Origin: Bacteroidota bacterium
GTDB taxonomy: Bacteria > Bacteroidota > Bacteroidia > Cytophagales > Cyclobacteriaceae
Assembly: GCA_023431285.1 (NCBI GenBank)
Contig: JAEYXN010000151.1
Coordinates: forward strand, 1 to 26,688
Direction: 5' to 3'
Length of the DNA stretch: 26,688 nucleotides
The notes beneath the pieces were generated by a model, which did no database searches, had not been told where the DNA came from, and saw only the letters and a program-made list of their open reading frames with translations. The position numbers and the translations under genes are program-made. Positions 16,384-24,974 of the stretch are shown piece by piece; position 1 is the stretch's first letter; each line of letters opens with the position of its first letter.

Positions 16384-16431
16384 TCGCTCACAGAGAACGC
16401 TTCCTATTTAAACTCCAAAACGAAACCGCCT

Positions 16432-17145
16432 GTGAAGACGATAGATGTATGCCTTAGCCCCGACCTGATGCACCTGTATCAGGTCAGCGACCGCACCGTA
16501 GTAGTGGTGGATATCCTTCGCGCCACGTCCTGCATGACAACAGCACTGGCACATGGCATCAAAAGTATCCTCCCGGTCAGGTCGCTCAATGAAGCCCTGG
16601 CCCTTAAGTCAGATGACGTTTACACCGCAGGAGAAAGAGACGGTAAAAAAGTGGAAGGCTTTGATCTCGGCAACTCTCCGTTCGAATACATGCAGGACTA
16701 TCTGAAAGGAAAATCAATTGCTTTCACCACCACGAATGGCACCCAGGCAATCGCCAAATCAGATGGCGCACGGGAAATTCTGGTAGGATCGTTTCTGAAC
16801 CTCCAGGCAATTGTCGATTACCTCCGGAAAACTCCGGACAACATTCTCGTAGTGTGTGCTGGTTGGAAAGGAAAGTTTAATCTTGAAGACACCCTCTTCG
16901 CCGGAGCCGTAGTGGATGGCCTCGCAGGAAGTTTCGAACCTGAATGCGACTCCGCCCTCGCGGCAGCGCAGCTCTACAACACTGCAAAGAATGACCTTTA
17001 TGGCTTTCTGAAGAACTCAAGCCACGTTAAAAGACTGGGCAGACTGGGCATCGAGAAAGATATCTCCTTCTGTCTGACGCACGATACCTATGGCATCGTT
17101 CCTATTCTCAAAGACGGTGCGCTTACCGTATCCGTTACACCCTGA
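16432..17145 (+). CDS. comB: ComB-family 2-phosphosulfolactate phosphatase
   Basis: 237-aa protein of the ComB family, which removes phosphate from 2-phospho-3-sulfolactate to give sulfolactate; best known from coenzyme M synthesis in methanogens but widespread in bacteria. Recognisable motifs are VVVDILRATSCMTTAL, AGERDGKKVEGFDLGNSP and FTTTNGTQAI, all conserved in the family. The start is a GTG at 16432, giving MKTIDVCLSP. No ComA or other sulfonate gene is in the window, so the pathway (for example sulfolactate or sulfonolipid-related metabolism) is open. The last 11 bp overlap the 3' end of the convergent acyltransferase-like gene. Confidence 0.88.
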   Translation: MKTIDVCLSPDLMHLYQVSDRTVVVVDILRATSCMTTALAHGIKSILPVRSLNEALALKSDDVYTAGERDGKKVEGFDLGNSPFEYMQDYLKGKSIAFTTTNGTQAIAKSDGAREILVGSFLNLQAIVDYLRKTPDNILVVCAGWKGKFNLEDTLFAGAVVDGLAGSFEPECDSALAAAQLYNTAKNDLYGFLKNSSHVKRLGRLGIEKDISFCLTHDTYGIVPILKDGALTVSVTP

Positions 17146-18250
17146 TATAAAGCTTCTTCTTATCGAGGAAGTAACCTATGAGCCAGTTCAGCATCATGTA
17201 AAAGAGCGCGAAGAATAACGACGCGTTCACCGGACTCATAACGCTTCTGAGCACATCGCGGTAAAGCCATCCCGCAAGGTTTCTGTTGCCTACAGGAATC
17301 ATCAACATTATCTGAATCAGTATTCCCGACATGATGTAAATGAAAAGCGGGTTGCGACCAAATACAATGAAGAAGTAGGTCCAACGTTGTTTCTTTCGTA
17401 TCTCGATCAGATAAATCAGCAACGACAGGATCATCATGTCAATGCCAACCGTGAGCACTACAAAAGAACTGGTCCAGATCTTTTTGTTGATAGGGAATGC
17501 CATGTGCCAGGTAAGCGCCACAAGAATCAACACAGCACCCGCCATCATCAGGCGCGCTATAGTCTCATAGTTGTTTCCTTTAGTACGGATAAAATCTCCC
17601 ACGAGATATCCGGCGATCACATTCACAATGCTTGGAAGCGTACTCAGGATACCTTCAGGATCAAAAGCCACACCCTCTCCATGATAGAGATGTTTCTCCC
17701 CGAGCAACATCAAATCAAGATCGTTCCCCGCATACCCTGCGAGGCTGTATGGATCGTTAGGATCTCCAAACACCCATAGTACCAACCAATATAAAAGCAG
17801 AAGCACGGCCCCGGACCAGAAAGCAAATTTCCTGGAACCGAAGTGGATGATGATCGAAGCAAAAAAGAAACACAGCGCTATCCGTTGAAGAACTCCGGGA
17901 ATACGGGTAGAGCTCAACGGCTTCAATGACATGGTGTCAAAATTCACGAACGGAAACCAGTAGAGTAGAAACCCTATCAGGAAGATGATCACCGTTCTCT
18001 TGATTGTTTTCTTCCAGAAGACTTCATCGCCTAACGCCTCATATCTGCGCAGAGAGAAGGCCATAGCATTCCCAACCGCGAACAGGAAAGAAGGAAAAAC
18101 AAGATCAGTTGGAGTGAAGCCGTGCCAGGGAGCATGCAACAGCGGACCGTAAACATTACCCCAATCACCGGGAGTATTCACGATGATCATAAAACAAACA
18201 GTCATTCCACGAAACACATCCAGAGCAAGATATCGCTGGTTCTCCGCCAT
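17135..18250 (-). CDS. Multi-pass acyltransferase-like membrane protein (COG4299)
   Basis: 371-aa membrane protein with about ten hydrophobic helices, related to the heparan-alpha-glucosaminide N-acetyltransferase/NagX group (COG4299, DUF5009-like). The signature N-terminus RYLALDVFRGMTVCFMIIVN and the loop HAPWHGFTPTDLVFPSFLFAVG are characteristic. These proteins are thought to acetylate sugars across the membrane, with acetyl-CoA as cytoplasmic donor, but bacterial substrates are mostly unknown. It is convergent with comB, the 3' ends overlapping by 11 bp. Divergent or operon partners are not evident: the next upstream gene on this strand ends 75 nt away. Confidence 0.85.
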   Translation of the reverse strand: MAENQRYLALDVFRGMTVCFMIIVNTPGDWGNVYGPLLHAPWHGFTPTDLVFPSFLFAVGNAMAFSLRRYEALGDEVFWKKTIKRTVIIFLIGFLLYWFPFVNFDTMSLKPLSSTRIPGVLQRIALCFFFASIIIHFGSRKFAFWSGAVLLLLYWLVLWVFGDPNDPYSLAGYAGNDLDLMLLGEKHLYHGEGVAFDPEGILSTLPSIVNVIAGYLVGDFIRTKGNNYETIARLMMAGAVLILVALTWHMAFPINKKIWTSSFVVLTVGIDMMILSLLIYLIEIRKKQRWTYFFIVFGRNPLFIYIMSGILIQIMLMIPVGNRNLAGWLYRDVLRSVMSPVNASLFFALFYMMLNWLIGYFLDKKKLYIRV

Positions 18251-18325
18251 AGTCAGTTCAGTTAGGTAGAGCTAAGCTCCGCGAATTTTAGCAATGCTCC
18301 AAGAGACACGCTGCACATTTTACAA

Positions 18326-18652
18326 TCACTGCAGCCTGGGATTCTTTTTATGACGGTCTCCGTCGCGGGAAGTTTTCTTTTTCATGTTCTCCTCCAACGC
18401 CTTAGTAAGGTCGATACCGGTTTGATTGGCCAGGCAAATAACCACCCACAACACATCGGCGAGCTCATCTCCGAGATCCTTTCCCTTGTCAGATTCTTTT
18501 TCACTCTGCTCACCATAACGCCGCGAAATAATACGCGCCACCTCCCCGACTTCCTCGCTGAGTATAGCCATGTTCGTCAACTCGTTGAAATATCTGACTC
18601 CATTCGTTTTGATCCATTCATCTACACGGGTTTGCGCTTCACTGATTGTCAT
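18326..18652 (-). CDS. MazG-like nucleotide pyrophosphohydrolase
   Basis: 108-aa all-alpha NTP pyrophosphohydrolase of the MazG superfamily, which hydrolyses nucleoside triphosphates to monophosphates and pyrophosphate, often house-cleaning non-canonical nucleotides. The metal-binding EExxE (Glu33, Glu34, Glu37) and ExxD (Glu63, Asp66) motifs are intact, in LSEEVGEVARI and GDELADVLWVV. The C-terminus is a basic tail. Its first 14 nt overlap the end of the thioesterase gene on the same strand, implying translational coupling. Substrate is not predictable from the sequence. Confidence 0.9.
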   Translation of the reverse strand: MTISEAQTRVDEWIKTNGVRYFNELTNMAILSEEVGEVARIISRRYGEQSEKESDKGKDLGDELADVLWVVICLANQTGIDLTKALEENMKKKTSRDGDRHKKNPRLQ

Positions 18653-19088
18653 GATGTGTTTCGTTTAGCTTTGCAAAAAATGAAGAAGGTATAGTAGCCA
18701 CTTTTCTGAGGGAATAATCAAAACACAGGATTCCCGTCTTGCCACGCGCTACTTCCTTTCCAGTGGCAGAATTCACCAGCCGATAATACATGTCAAATCC
18801 ATATTTGTTGAACTCACCCAGATAGATATCCACCCGCAACACATCGCCGAGAAAAGCCTCAGCTTTATATACAACACATGCGTCGGTGATGATCTGCCCG
18901 ACATTACCTCCGATGTTCACTTCGTCTTTGATCCCCATCGATCGATAATAATTCACTCGGGCCTCCTGCATAAGCGTGAGGATCGAATCGTTTCCCACAT
19001 GGCCTCCATAATTAATATCCGACACACGTACAATGATTTCCGTGCTGAAGGCGACCTTTTCCGGGAGATCAATGGTTATCCGCGCCAT
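18639..19088 (-). CDS. Hotdog-fold acyl-CoA thioesterase (4HBT family)
   Basis: 149-aa single-domain hotdog protein. The active-site region VSDINYGGHVGNDSILTLMQEAR matches the 4-hydroxybenzoyl-CoA thioesterase pattern with Asp at the start and GH in the middle, and the central helix and beta strands follow in the usual order. It likely hydrolyses an acyl-CoA or acyl-ACP thioester. It is the first gene of a two-gene unit with the MazG-like protein (14-nt overlap) and is divergent from the FRG gene across 94 nt. The pairing with a pyrophosphohydrolase has no obvious metabolic reason. Confidence 0.9.
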   Translation of the reverse strand: MARITIDLPEKVAFSTEIIVRVSDINYGGHVGNDSILTLMQEARVNYYRSMGIKDEVNIGGNVGQIITDACVVYKAEAFLGDVLRVDIYLGEFNKYGFDMYYRLVNSATGKEVARGKTGILCFDYSLRKVATIPSSFFAKLNETHHDNQ

Positions 19089-19182
19089 ATTCTTTTGTTA
19101 TCAGAAGCACAATGCTAATAAAAGATAGCTTAATTATATGTGAATAGGGATTGGGTATGTATTTTTAGTAAAGACGGTTCCA

Positions 19183-19896
19183 ATGGGCAAGGAGTACAAA
19201 GAATATCATGTCAAAAGCTTCAGCGAATACCTCGAAATCATTCTGAGGATTCCGCCGGAGAACTTTACTCTTTACCGTGGACAGCCGATTGACAAAGCAT
19301 TGCTTCCCAAGATTGCCCGATACCAGGTCGACAATGCCGATCAGGTGGAACGCGACATGCTGGAAGACTTTCAGCGCAGAAGCCTCCACCTTATGGAGAG
19401 CCAGCCCGGGAATAAGTGGGACTGGCTGGCACTGGCACAACATCACGGCATGGCTACCAGACTCCTCGACTGGTCGGAGAACCCTCTGATCGCACTGTGG
19501 TTCTCAATGTCTACCGCGTCGGAAGTCTGGACAGAATATTCAGTTGTATGGGGATTCAATGTGCCGAGAGGAGACGTCATTCAGGCAGACGAATCAGTGG
19601 ATCCGTTTCAGGTTTCTGCCACGCGAGTGTTTAAACCAAACCATATTGTGAAGCGGATCTCCGCACAGTTTGCATGGTTCACCATCCACACCCAGGGGGA
19701 GGATAAAAAATTCGTCCCCTTTGAAAAAAATGCTGACTACGCACAACGCCTTTTCAAAATCGTGATCACAAAAAGCTGCTTCGCGGAATGCAAGCAACGG
19801 CTCCACTCGTTTGGAATCAACTCTTCAATGATGTATCCTGACATCGACGGACTTGCCAAACATGTGGAATGGTTGTTCCTCGGAAAAAACCGCTGA
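19183..19896 (+). CDS. FRG-domain protein
   Basis: 237-aa soluble protein made almost wholly of an FRG domain, named for a conserved Phe-Arg-Gly; here the site reads LYRGQ (residues 30-34). The second signature, WLALAQHHGMATRLLDWSEN (81-100), is clear and is followed by PLIALWFS. Polar residues Arg32, His87, His88, Arg93 and Asp96 are the likely functional set. FRG domains are of unknown biochemical function and occur in many mobile or defence-associated genes. No antitoxin-like or phage-related partner is adjacent; neighbours are housekeeping genes. It is convergent with the glycogen synthase, with 12 nt between stops. Confidence 0.88.
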   Translation: MGKEYKEYHVKSFSEYLEIILRIPPENFTLYRGQPIDKALLPKIARYQVDNADQVERDMLEDFQRRSLHLMESQPGNKWDWLALAQHHGMATRLLDWSENPLIALWFSMSTASEVWTEYSVVWGFNVPRGDVIQADESVDPFQVSATRVFKPNHIVKRISAQFAWFTIHTQGEDKKFVPFEKNADYAQRLFKIVITKSCFAECKQRLHSFGINSSMMYPDIDGLAKHVEWLFLGKNR

Positions 19897-19908
19897 TCAG
19901 ACGAACAC

Positions 19909-21744
19909 TTATCCCTTCGAAACTCTGGAACTCATCGCCAGCTCATAAGCCTCCCGGTAATGACGGATCAGATTTTCCCAGTCGAACATGTGTGAGTTAT
20001 TCTCAACATTGTTTCGCTGCATGATACGCGCGCGACGCGGTTGCTTGATAAACTGGTACATCATTCCCATCAATTGGTTCGCTGACCAATCGAAAGTTCT
20101 CTTGCCGCGCTCCACCACATGCAATCCGATCTCGTCGTGCTCAGGAATATTTCTTAACACATAATCACCGAAGCCCGAGAGATCACTCGTGATCGACGGC
20201 AGACCACTCGCCATACACTCCAGCGGCGTATAGCCCCAGGGCTCATAATAGCTGGGAAACACTCCAAGGTGGCACCCGCGAACAAACTGCGTGTAGTCCA
20301 TCCCCAGAAGAGGATTACTGTAATTAATAAAGTCAGGGTGATATACCACCTTCACCGGATCATCCGGCGCGTTCATCAGGTTCTTCGATTGCAGGAACTG
20401 AAGAACTTCGTCCTGCTCTTCATTCACCAGACGATGCGTGACCACAGGTGGATTCTTTTTCGTTTTCCATGACTGGATAGTCCGGCGGTACCGCAGCTTC
20501 CAGTACTCATCGACAAATTCATTAAGATCCGGAAGCTGTGTATCGTTACGTGTAGTACTTTCATAAAACAACCTGTGGCCTATTTGCTGTTCGATAGCCT
20601 CACAGGTTTGAAGAATCTCCTGCATCATGGCCTTCGATTGCAGCACCTCTCCCCTGATGCCGTGGAAGTCGCGCTTCGTCACGATAAACATCACGATCGT
20701 GATGTCGGACTTCTCCTTCTTCAACTTCTGATTAAGTCGGCATAAAGCTTCGAGCGTTAAGTCGAACCCTTTATTCTTGAATTCATACCGGCCTGAAGTA
20801 AGGAAATACAATGTCTTCTCAAGCTTGAAGGAATAAGACTGGAAGAAATGCGCCGTCACAAACTGGTGGATCTTTTCCTTGAACTGCTGGTGCATATTCT
20901 GGAATTCATGCAGCGCTTCGAAACGCTGGATGTTCAGTCCGTTGGGCATGATCACATCCGGCTTTCTCTTCAGCAGATGTTTACACTCCCGCGCAGTAAC
21001 TTCACTCACAGTGCTCACTACATCCGCGTTCTGCGCGCAGCTGTATTCAATGCGCGCCTCTGTTTCAATACCAAACTTCTTTGCCTCATCCTCCCACTTG
21101 AAGAAAGGAAGGTGTGCGTAAAAGAATGGAGAATTGATCGCGAGGTGTCTGCCCAGCTGAGTGGCGTGCGTAGTGAAGACCGTCTGAATCGGCATCTTCT
21201 CCTTACGGATATCAAGGATTGGAAGGCCCGACATCCACTCGTGAAAATGTGCGATCATTGGTTGATCGTTGCCCGCAATAGCGACAAGCTCGTCAAGAAA
21301 AAGTTTTGTGAGATAGCTGAACGCAATGATCTGATCGATGAGCGGATTGTTCGGCGGTGTAGTCACTCCGTGATTTTTCCACAGCAGGTATTTCACTACG
21401 TTCAATGCCTGAGCTTCTATCAGGGGATTCAGCAACACAACGTGCGGACGCCCTGTGATCAGCCACTGCGCGTAATTTACATCATAACCCTTCTTTCTTA
21501 GAGCCGCAGCCGCAAGACCAAATACATCCTGAGAATCGTTTAATATCTCCAGCTCTGCGTTTATGTTCTTGCTGACGTATGGACCAATCATACAATACTG
21601 ACCATGTGCATGCTCTACCATCGCCGGAGCCTTCGACCTGATCACTGTATAAATTCCTCCAACCTGATTACAAACTTCCCAGGCCACTTCGATCAGGTAG
21701 GTTGGTGGAAAAACATTGTTATTGTGATGAGTCTTCTTGACCAT
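19909..21744 (-). CDS. Glycogen synthase, GT3 (animal/fungal type)
   Basis: 611-aa glycosyltransferase of family GT3, the family of eukaryotic glycogen synthases, also found in Bacteroidota and distinct from the bacterial GT5 GlgA. The N-terminal domain has IEVAWEVCNQVGGIYTVI with the glucosyl-donor loop and AHFHEWMSG; the C-terminal domain has PSYYEPWGYTPLECMASG with the two conserved Glu residues. The eukaryotic phosphorylation tails are absent. It would extend alpha-1,4-glucan from a nucleotide-glucose, UDP-glucose by analogy with GT3 enzymes. The only glycogen gene in the window; it is divergent from clpB across 178 nt. Confidence 0.93.
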   Translation of the reverse strand: MVKKTHHNNNVFPPTYLIEVAWEVCNQVGGIYTVIRSKAPAMVEHAHGQYCMIGPYVSKNINAELEILNDSQDVFGLAAAALRKKGYDVNYAQWLITGRPHVVLLNPLIEAQALNVVKYLLWKNHGVTTPPNNPLIDQIIAFSYLTKLFLDELVAIAGNDQPMIAHFHEWMSGLPILDIRKEKMPIQTVFTTHATQLGRHLAINSPFFYAHLPFFKWEDEAKKFGIETEARIEYSCAQNADVVSTVSEVTARECKHLLKRKPDVIMPNGLNIQRFEALHEFQNMHQQFKEKIHQFVTAHFFQSYSFKLEKTLYFLTSGRYEFKNKGFDLTLEALCRLNQKLKKEKSDITIVMFIVTKRDFHGIRGEVLQSKAMMQEILQTCEAIEQQIGHRLFYESTTRNDTQLPDLNEFVDEYWKLRYRRTIQSWKTKKNPPVVTHRLVNEEQDEVLQFLQSKNLMNAPDDPVKVVYHPDFINYSNPLLGMDYTQFVRGCHLGVFPSYYEPWGYTPLECMASGLPSITSDLSGFGDYVLRNIPEHDEIGLHVVERGKRTFDWSANQLMGMMYQFIKQPRRARIMQRNNVENNSHMFDWENLIRHYREAYELAMSSRVSKG

Positions 21745-21922
21745 GGGTTACGTCGTGTTCGGGCAGAAATTATGAATTAAAATCAGAAATATTGTCTACT
21801 ACCAAGCCAAAAAGACTTAAAAAAATTCTAATACCCGTCTTTGAAGATGCCATTATTTCCCGTTCCGTTTCTTTCCCTGATGTGGATTGTGATTTGATAC
21901 GGTATCGGCAAAACATACAACC

Positions 21923-24541
21923 ATGAATTTTGAAAAGTTTACGATAAAGTCGCAGGAGGCGCTGCAAAAATCCGCTGAGATTGCGATGAGCAGACAGCAG
22001 CAGGCTATTGAGCCAGGGCACGTGCTCAAAGCGATTTTGGAAACTGATGAAAACGTGTCGCAGTACCTCTTCAAAAAACTTGGTGTCAACTCCACCATTC
22101 TCAACTCTAAGCTTGAGGAAATCCTGAACGCGTATCCTCGTGTATCGGGTTCTCAGCCTTACCTGTCGTCAGCAACCAACAGTGTATTGCAGTCGGCAGA
22201 GAAAGAGCTTCGTGAATTCAAAGATGAATACATCGCCATCGAGCATTTGATCTTAGGGATTCTTGCTACCAAAGACAAGGTATCTGCGATCATGAAAGAT
22301 GCCGGCTTTGATAAGAGCGCACTTGTAAAAGCAATTAAGGAACTGCGCGGCGGCGCGACGGTCACAGACCAGAACGCCGAGGCAAAATACAAATCGCTTG
22401 AACGTTACTCCAAGAATCTTAACGAGCTGGCGAAGGCGGGCAAGATTGATCCGGTGATCGGTCGCGATGAAGAGATCCGTCGCGTGCTGCAAATCCTTTC
22501 ACGCAGAACAAAGAATAACCCTATTCTGTTGGGAGAACCCGGCGTGGGAAAAACAGCGATCGTCGAAGGGATGGCGCAACGCATCGTGAATGGTGACGTG
22601 CCTGAAAATCTGAAAGAAAAGATTCTCGTGTCTCTTGACATGGGTCTGCTTGTCGCGGGTGCGAAATATAAAGGTGAGTTTGAAGAACGTCTGAAAGCAG
22701 TGATTAAAGAAGTCACTGACTCAAACGGTCAGATAATCCTCTTCATTGATGAGATCCACACGCTTATCGGAGCAGGTGGAGGCGGTGAAGGTGCGATGGA
22801 TGCGGCTAACCTTCTGAAGCCTGCGCTTGCACGCGGTGAGCTTCATGCGATCGGTGCGACCACACTCAAGGAATATCAGAAGTATATTGAAAAAGATAAA
22901 GCGCTTGAACGCCGCTTTCAGTCTGTAATGGTTGACGAGCCCAGCGTAGAAGATTCTATCTCTATACTGCGCGGTATCAAAGACAAATATGAATTGCACC
23001 ACGGAGTGCGGATCAAAGATGATGCGGTCATTGCCTCTGTTGAATTATCAAGTCGATACATCAGCGATCGTTTCCTTCCGGATAAGGCAATCGACCTGAT
23101 GGATGAAGCAGCATCGAAGCTTCGTCTGGAAATGGACTCACTCCCTGAAGAGCTTGATGAGCTAAACAGGAGGATCATGCAACTTGAAATCGAGCGCGAA
23201 GCCATTCGCCGAGAAAAGGACGTTGAGAAAGAGTCTATCCTGACTCGCGACATTGCCGAGCTGTCGGAAGCAAGAAACTCACTGAAAGCGAAGTGGGAAA
23301 GGGAAAAGGAAGTGGTTCATGGCATCCAGCGCGAAAAGGAACACATTGATCGTCTCAAGACTGAAGCTGAGCACGCAGAGAAGGCTGGTGACTACGGAAA
23401 AGTTGCCGAGATCCGCTACGGAAAGATTACCGAAGCTGAGAAAAAGCTCAACGAGCTTCAAAACAGAATGAAGGAAATGCAGGGAGAGAAATCTCTGCTG
23501 AAAGAGGAGGTCGATAGTGAAGACATCGCCGAAGTGGTGGCGAAATGGACGGGCATTCCGGTGAGCAAGATGTTGCAGAGTGAGAGGGAGAAACTGCTCT
23601 ACCTGGAGAAAGAGCTCGGTAAACGTGTGGCCGGTCAGGAAGAGGCCATCCAGGCATTGAGCGACGCGGTAAGACGCAGTCGCGCAGGCTTGCAGGATCC
23701 TAAGCGTCCGATTGGTTCATTCATTTTTATGGGTACCACTGGTGTTGGTAAGACTGAATTGTCGAAGGCGCTGGCGGACTATCTGTTTAATGATGACAAC
23801 GCGATGGTACGCATTGACATGAGTGAGTACCAGGAGCGTCACAGTGTGAGCAGACTCATTGGTGCGCCTCCGGGATACGTGGGCTATGATGAAGGTGGAC
23901 AGCTGACCGAAGCGGTGCGCAGGAAACCTTATTCGGTTGTACTGCTTGATGAAATCGAAAAGGCGCACCCGGATGTCTTTAACATTCTGCTGCAGGTCCT
24001 CGATGAAGGAAGGCTGACCGACAACAAAGGTCGCGTGGCCAACTTCAAGAATACGATCATCATCATGACGACCAACATCGGCTCTCAGCTGATCCAGGAA
24101 AACTTCGAGAAGATCACGGAGAGCAATTACTTCGACGTCCTCGAAACAACGAAGGAAGAAGTGCTTTCGGTTTTAAGAAAGTCGGTTCGACCTGAATTCA
24201 TCAACAGGATTGATGAGATCATCATGTTCCGTCCGTTGAGCAGAGCCGACGTTCGCAAGATTGTCGACATACAGGTCGACATGGTGAGGAAGCGTCTGGA
24301 AGAGGCTGGTGTGAAAATCGAAGTTTCAGAACCAGCGCGTGAGCGACTTTCAAAGCTCGGATTCGACCCGCAATATGGTGCGCGTCCGCTGAAGAGGGTG
24401 TTGCAGCGCGAGCTCCTCAATGAACTGAGCAAACAGATCCTCGCAGGGACAATTCACAAAGACTCCCTGATTTTTGTGGATCTGAAGAATGATGTGGAGT
24501 TCGTTTTCGAAAACCTCGAAAACGCCGCGGTGATCAGCTAA
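21923..24541 (+). CDS. clpB: ClpB disaggregase
   Basis: 872-aa Hsp100 AAA+ chaperone that, with DnaK, pulls proteins out of aggregates. Domains in order: Clp_N (about 1-145), NBD1 with Walker A GEPGVGKT (204-211) and Walker B ILFIDEIHT, the coiled-coil M domain (about 400-530, rich in Glu/Lys/Arg), then NBD2 with Walker A GTTGVGKT (about 603) and VVLLDEIEKAHPDV. The M domain and the lack of a ClpP-binding loop separate it from ClpA/ClpC. Length is normal. The upstream 178 nt shows no CIRCE element and no clear sigma-32-like promoter; an 11-bp palindrome GATACGGTATC lies at 21896-21906. The nearest terminator is 232 nt downstream. Confidence 0.97.
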   Translation: MNFEKFTIKSQEALQKSAEIAMSRQQQAIEPGHVLKAILETDENVSQYLFKKLGVNSTILNSKLEEILNAYPRVSGSQPYLSSATNSVLQSAEKELREFKDEYIAIEHLILGILATKDKVSAIMKDAGFDKSALVKAIKELRGGATVTDQNAEAKYKSLERYSKNLNELAKAGKIDPVIGRDEEIRRVLQILSRRTKNNPILLGEPGVGKTAIVEGMAQRIVNGDVPENLKEKILVSLDMGLLVAGAKYKGEFEERLKAVIKEVTDSNGQIILFIDEIHTLIGAGGGGEGAMDAANLLKPALARGELHAIGATTLKEYQKYIEKDKALERRFQSVMVDEPSVEDSISILRGIKDKYELHHGVRIKDDAVIASVELSSRYISDRFLPDKAIDLMDEAASKLRLEMDSLPEELDELNRRIMQLEIEREAIRREKDVEKESILTRDIAELSEARNSLKAKWEREKEVVHGIQREKEHIDRLKTEAEHAEKAGDYGKVAEIRYGKITEAEKKLNELQNRMKEMQGEKSLLKEEVDSEDIAEVVAKWTGIPVSKMLQSEREKLLYLEKELGKRVAGQEEAIQALSDAVRRSRAGLQDPKRPIGSFIFMGTTGVGKTELSKALADYLFNDDNAMVRIDMSEYQERHSVSRLIGAPPGYVGYDEGGQLTEAVRRKPYSVVLLDEIEKAHPDVFNILLQVLDEGRLTDNKGRVANFKNTIIIMTTNIGSQLIQENFEKITESNYFDVLETTKEEVLSVLRKSVRPEFINRIDEIIMFRPLSRADVRKIVDIQVDMVRKRLEEAGVKIEVSEPARERLSKLGFDPQYGARPLKRVLQRELLNELSKQILAGTIHKDSLIFVDLKNDVEFVFENLENAAVIS

Positions 24542-24612
24542 CGGGGGGGCTATTGCACGAAGTCGGATATAGTCACTTAAAATAATTCAGGAGCGAAAAC
24601 GTTTTAAAAAAG

Positions 24613-24804
24613 AGCAGGGGCCATATCGTAATTATAAGAGGATTAGAATGTTGGATCAGCGATGGTCTTAAGAACTAAACACCTCATGGCCCTGTTAAAG
24701 TAGTAGGTTTAAGGATTGGTGAAAATCCCCTGGTGGTTCGGGGGACGTTAGGTTAGAGGGGTTTGGTTTGTTGCCCTCCCGTTCATTCGGGAGGGCTTTT
24801 TTTT
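24613..24804 (+). ncRNA. Candidate structured RNA downstream of clpB
   Basis: Three hairpins in a row. The first is a long rod: AGCAGGGGCCAT (24613-24624) pairs with ATGGCCCTGTT (24686-24696) with one bulged G, stacked on GAGG/CCTC (24638-24641 with 24682-24685), then TTAG/CTAA and GGATC/GGTCT around loop AGCGAT. The second is TCCCCTG/CGGGGGA (24726-24745). The third is a strong terminator. This could be an independent small RNA of about 190-200 nt or a structured clpB 3' untranslated region. No confident promoter was found between clpB and the first stem, which favours the latter. No known RNA family was recognised. Confidence 0.35.
24773..24804 (+). terminator. Strong Rho-independent terminator
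   Basis: GCCCTCCCG (24773-24781) and CGGGAGGGC (24788-24796) pair perfectly over nine positions with loop TTCATT, followed by eight T residues. It ends transcription from clpB and/or the candidate RNA. Confidence 0.92.
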
Positions 24805-24816
24805 GCCTTATTAATC

Positions 24817-24950
24817 CATTGGGGCGTGCCCTTCGCTGCCACCCGCAAGGCCTGTCGCTCAGGTCGCGTCTTCGCTACTCGCCATGCCACCCACATTCCA
24901 TTTCGGGCTCAAACATGCCGCTCAGCCGCTCACGCAGGGTCCCTGCCTGC
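24817..24950. repeat. GC-rich block resembling a dispersed intergenic repeat
   Basis: A GC-rich stretch with sharp edges against AT-rich flanks. It contains short palindromes GGGC-GT-GCCC (24822-24831) and GCAGGG-T-CCCTGC (24934-24946), the direct repeat CCGCTCA, and no coding potential. It resembles GC-rich intergenic elements repeated in Bacteroidota genomes that begin with GGGGCGT; that resemblance is from memory and needs a genome search. Confidence 0.4.
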
Positions 24951-24974
24951 ATTTTTAATTGAACAAGCCATAGC

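Noticed and set aside
20848..21501. 217-codon plus-strand frame
   Set aside because: Antisense shadow of the GT3 glycogen synthase; no recognisable protein features.
21745..21922. Heat-shock element (CIRCE or sigma-32 promoter) upstream of clpB
   Set aside because: Neither consensus is present; the palindrome GATACGGTATC is too short to assign.
24726..24746. GGTTCG within a hairpin, resembling a tRNA or tmRNA T arm
   Set aside because: No acceptor stem, anticodon arm or tmRNA tag frame could be built around it.
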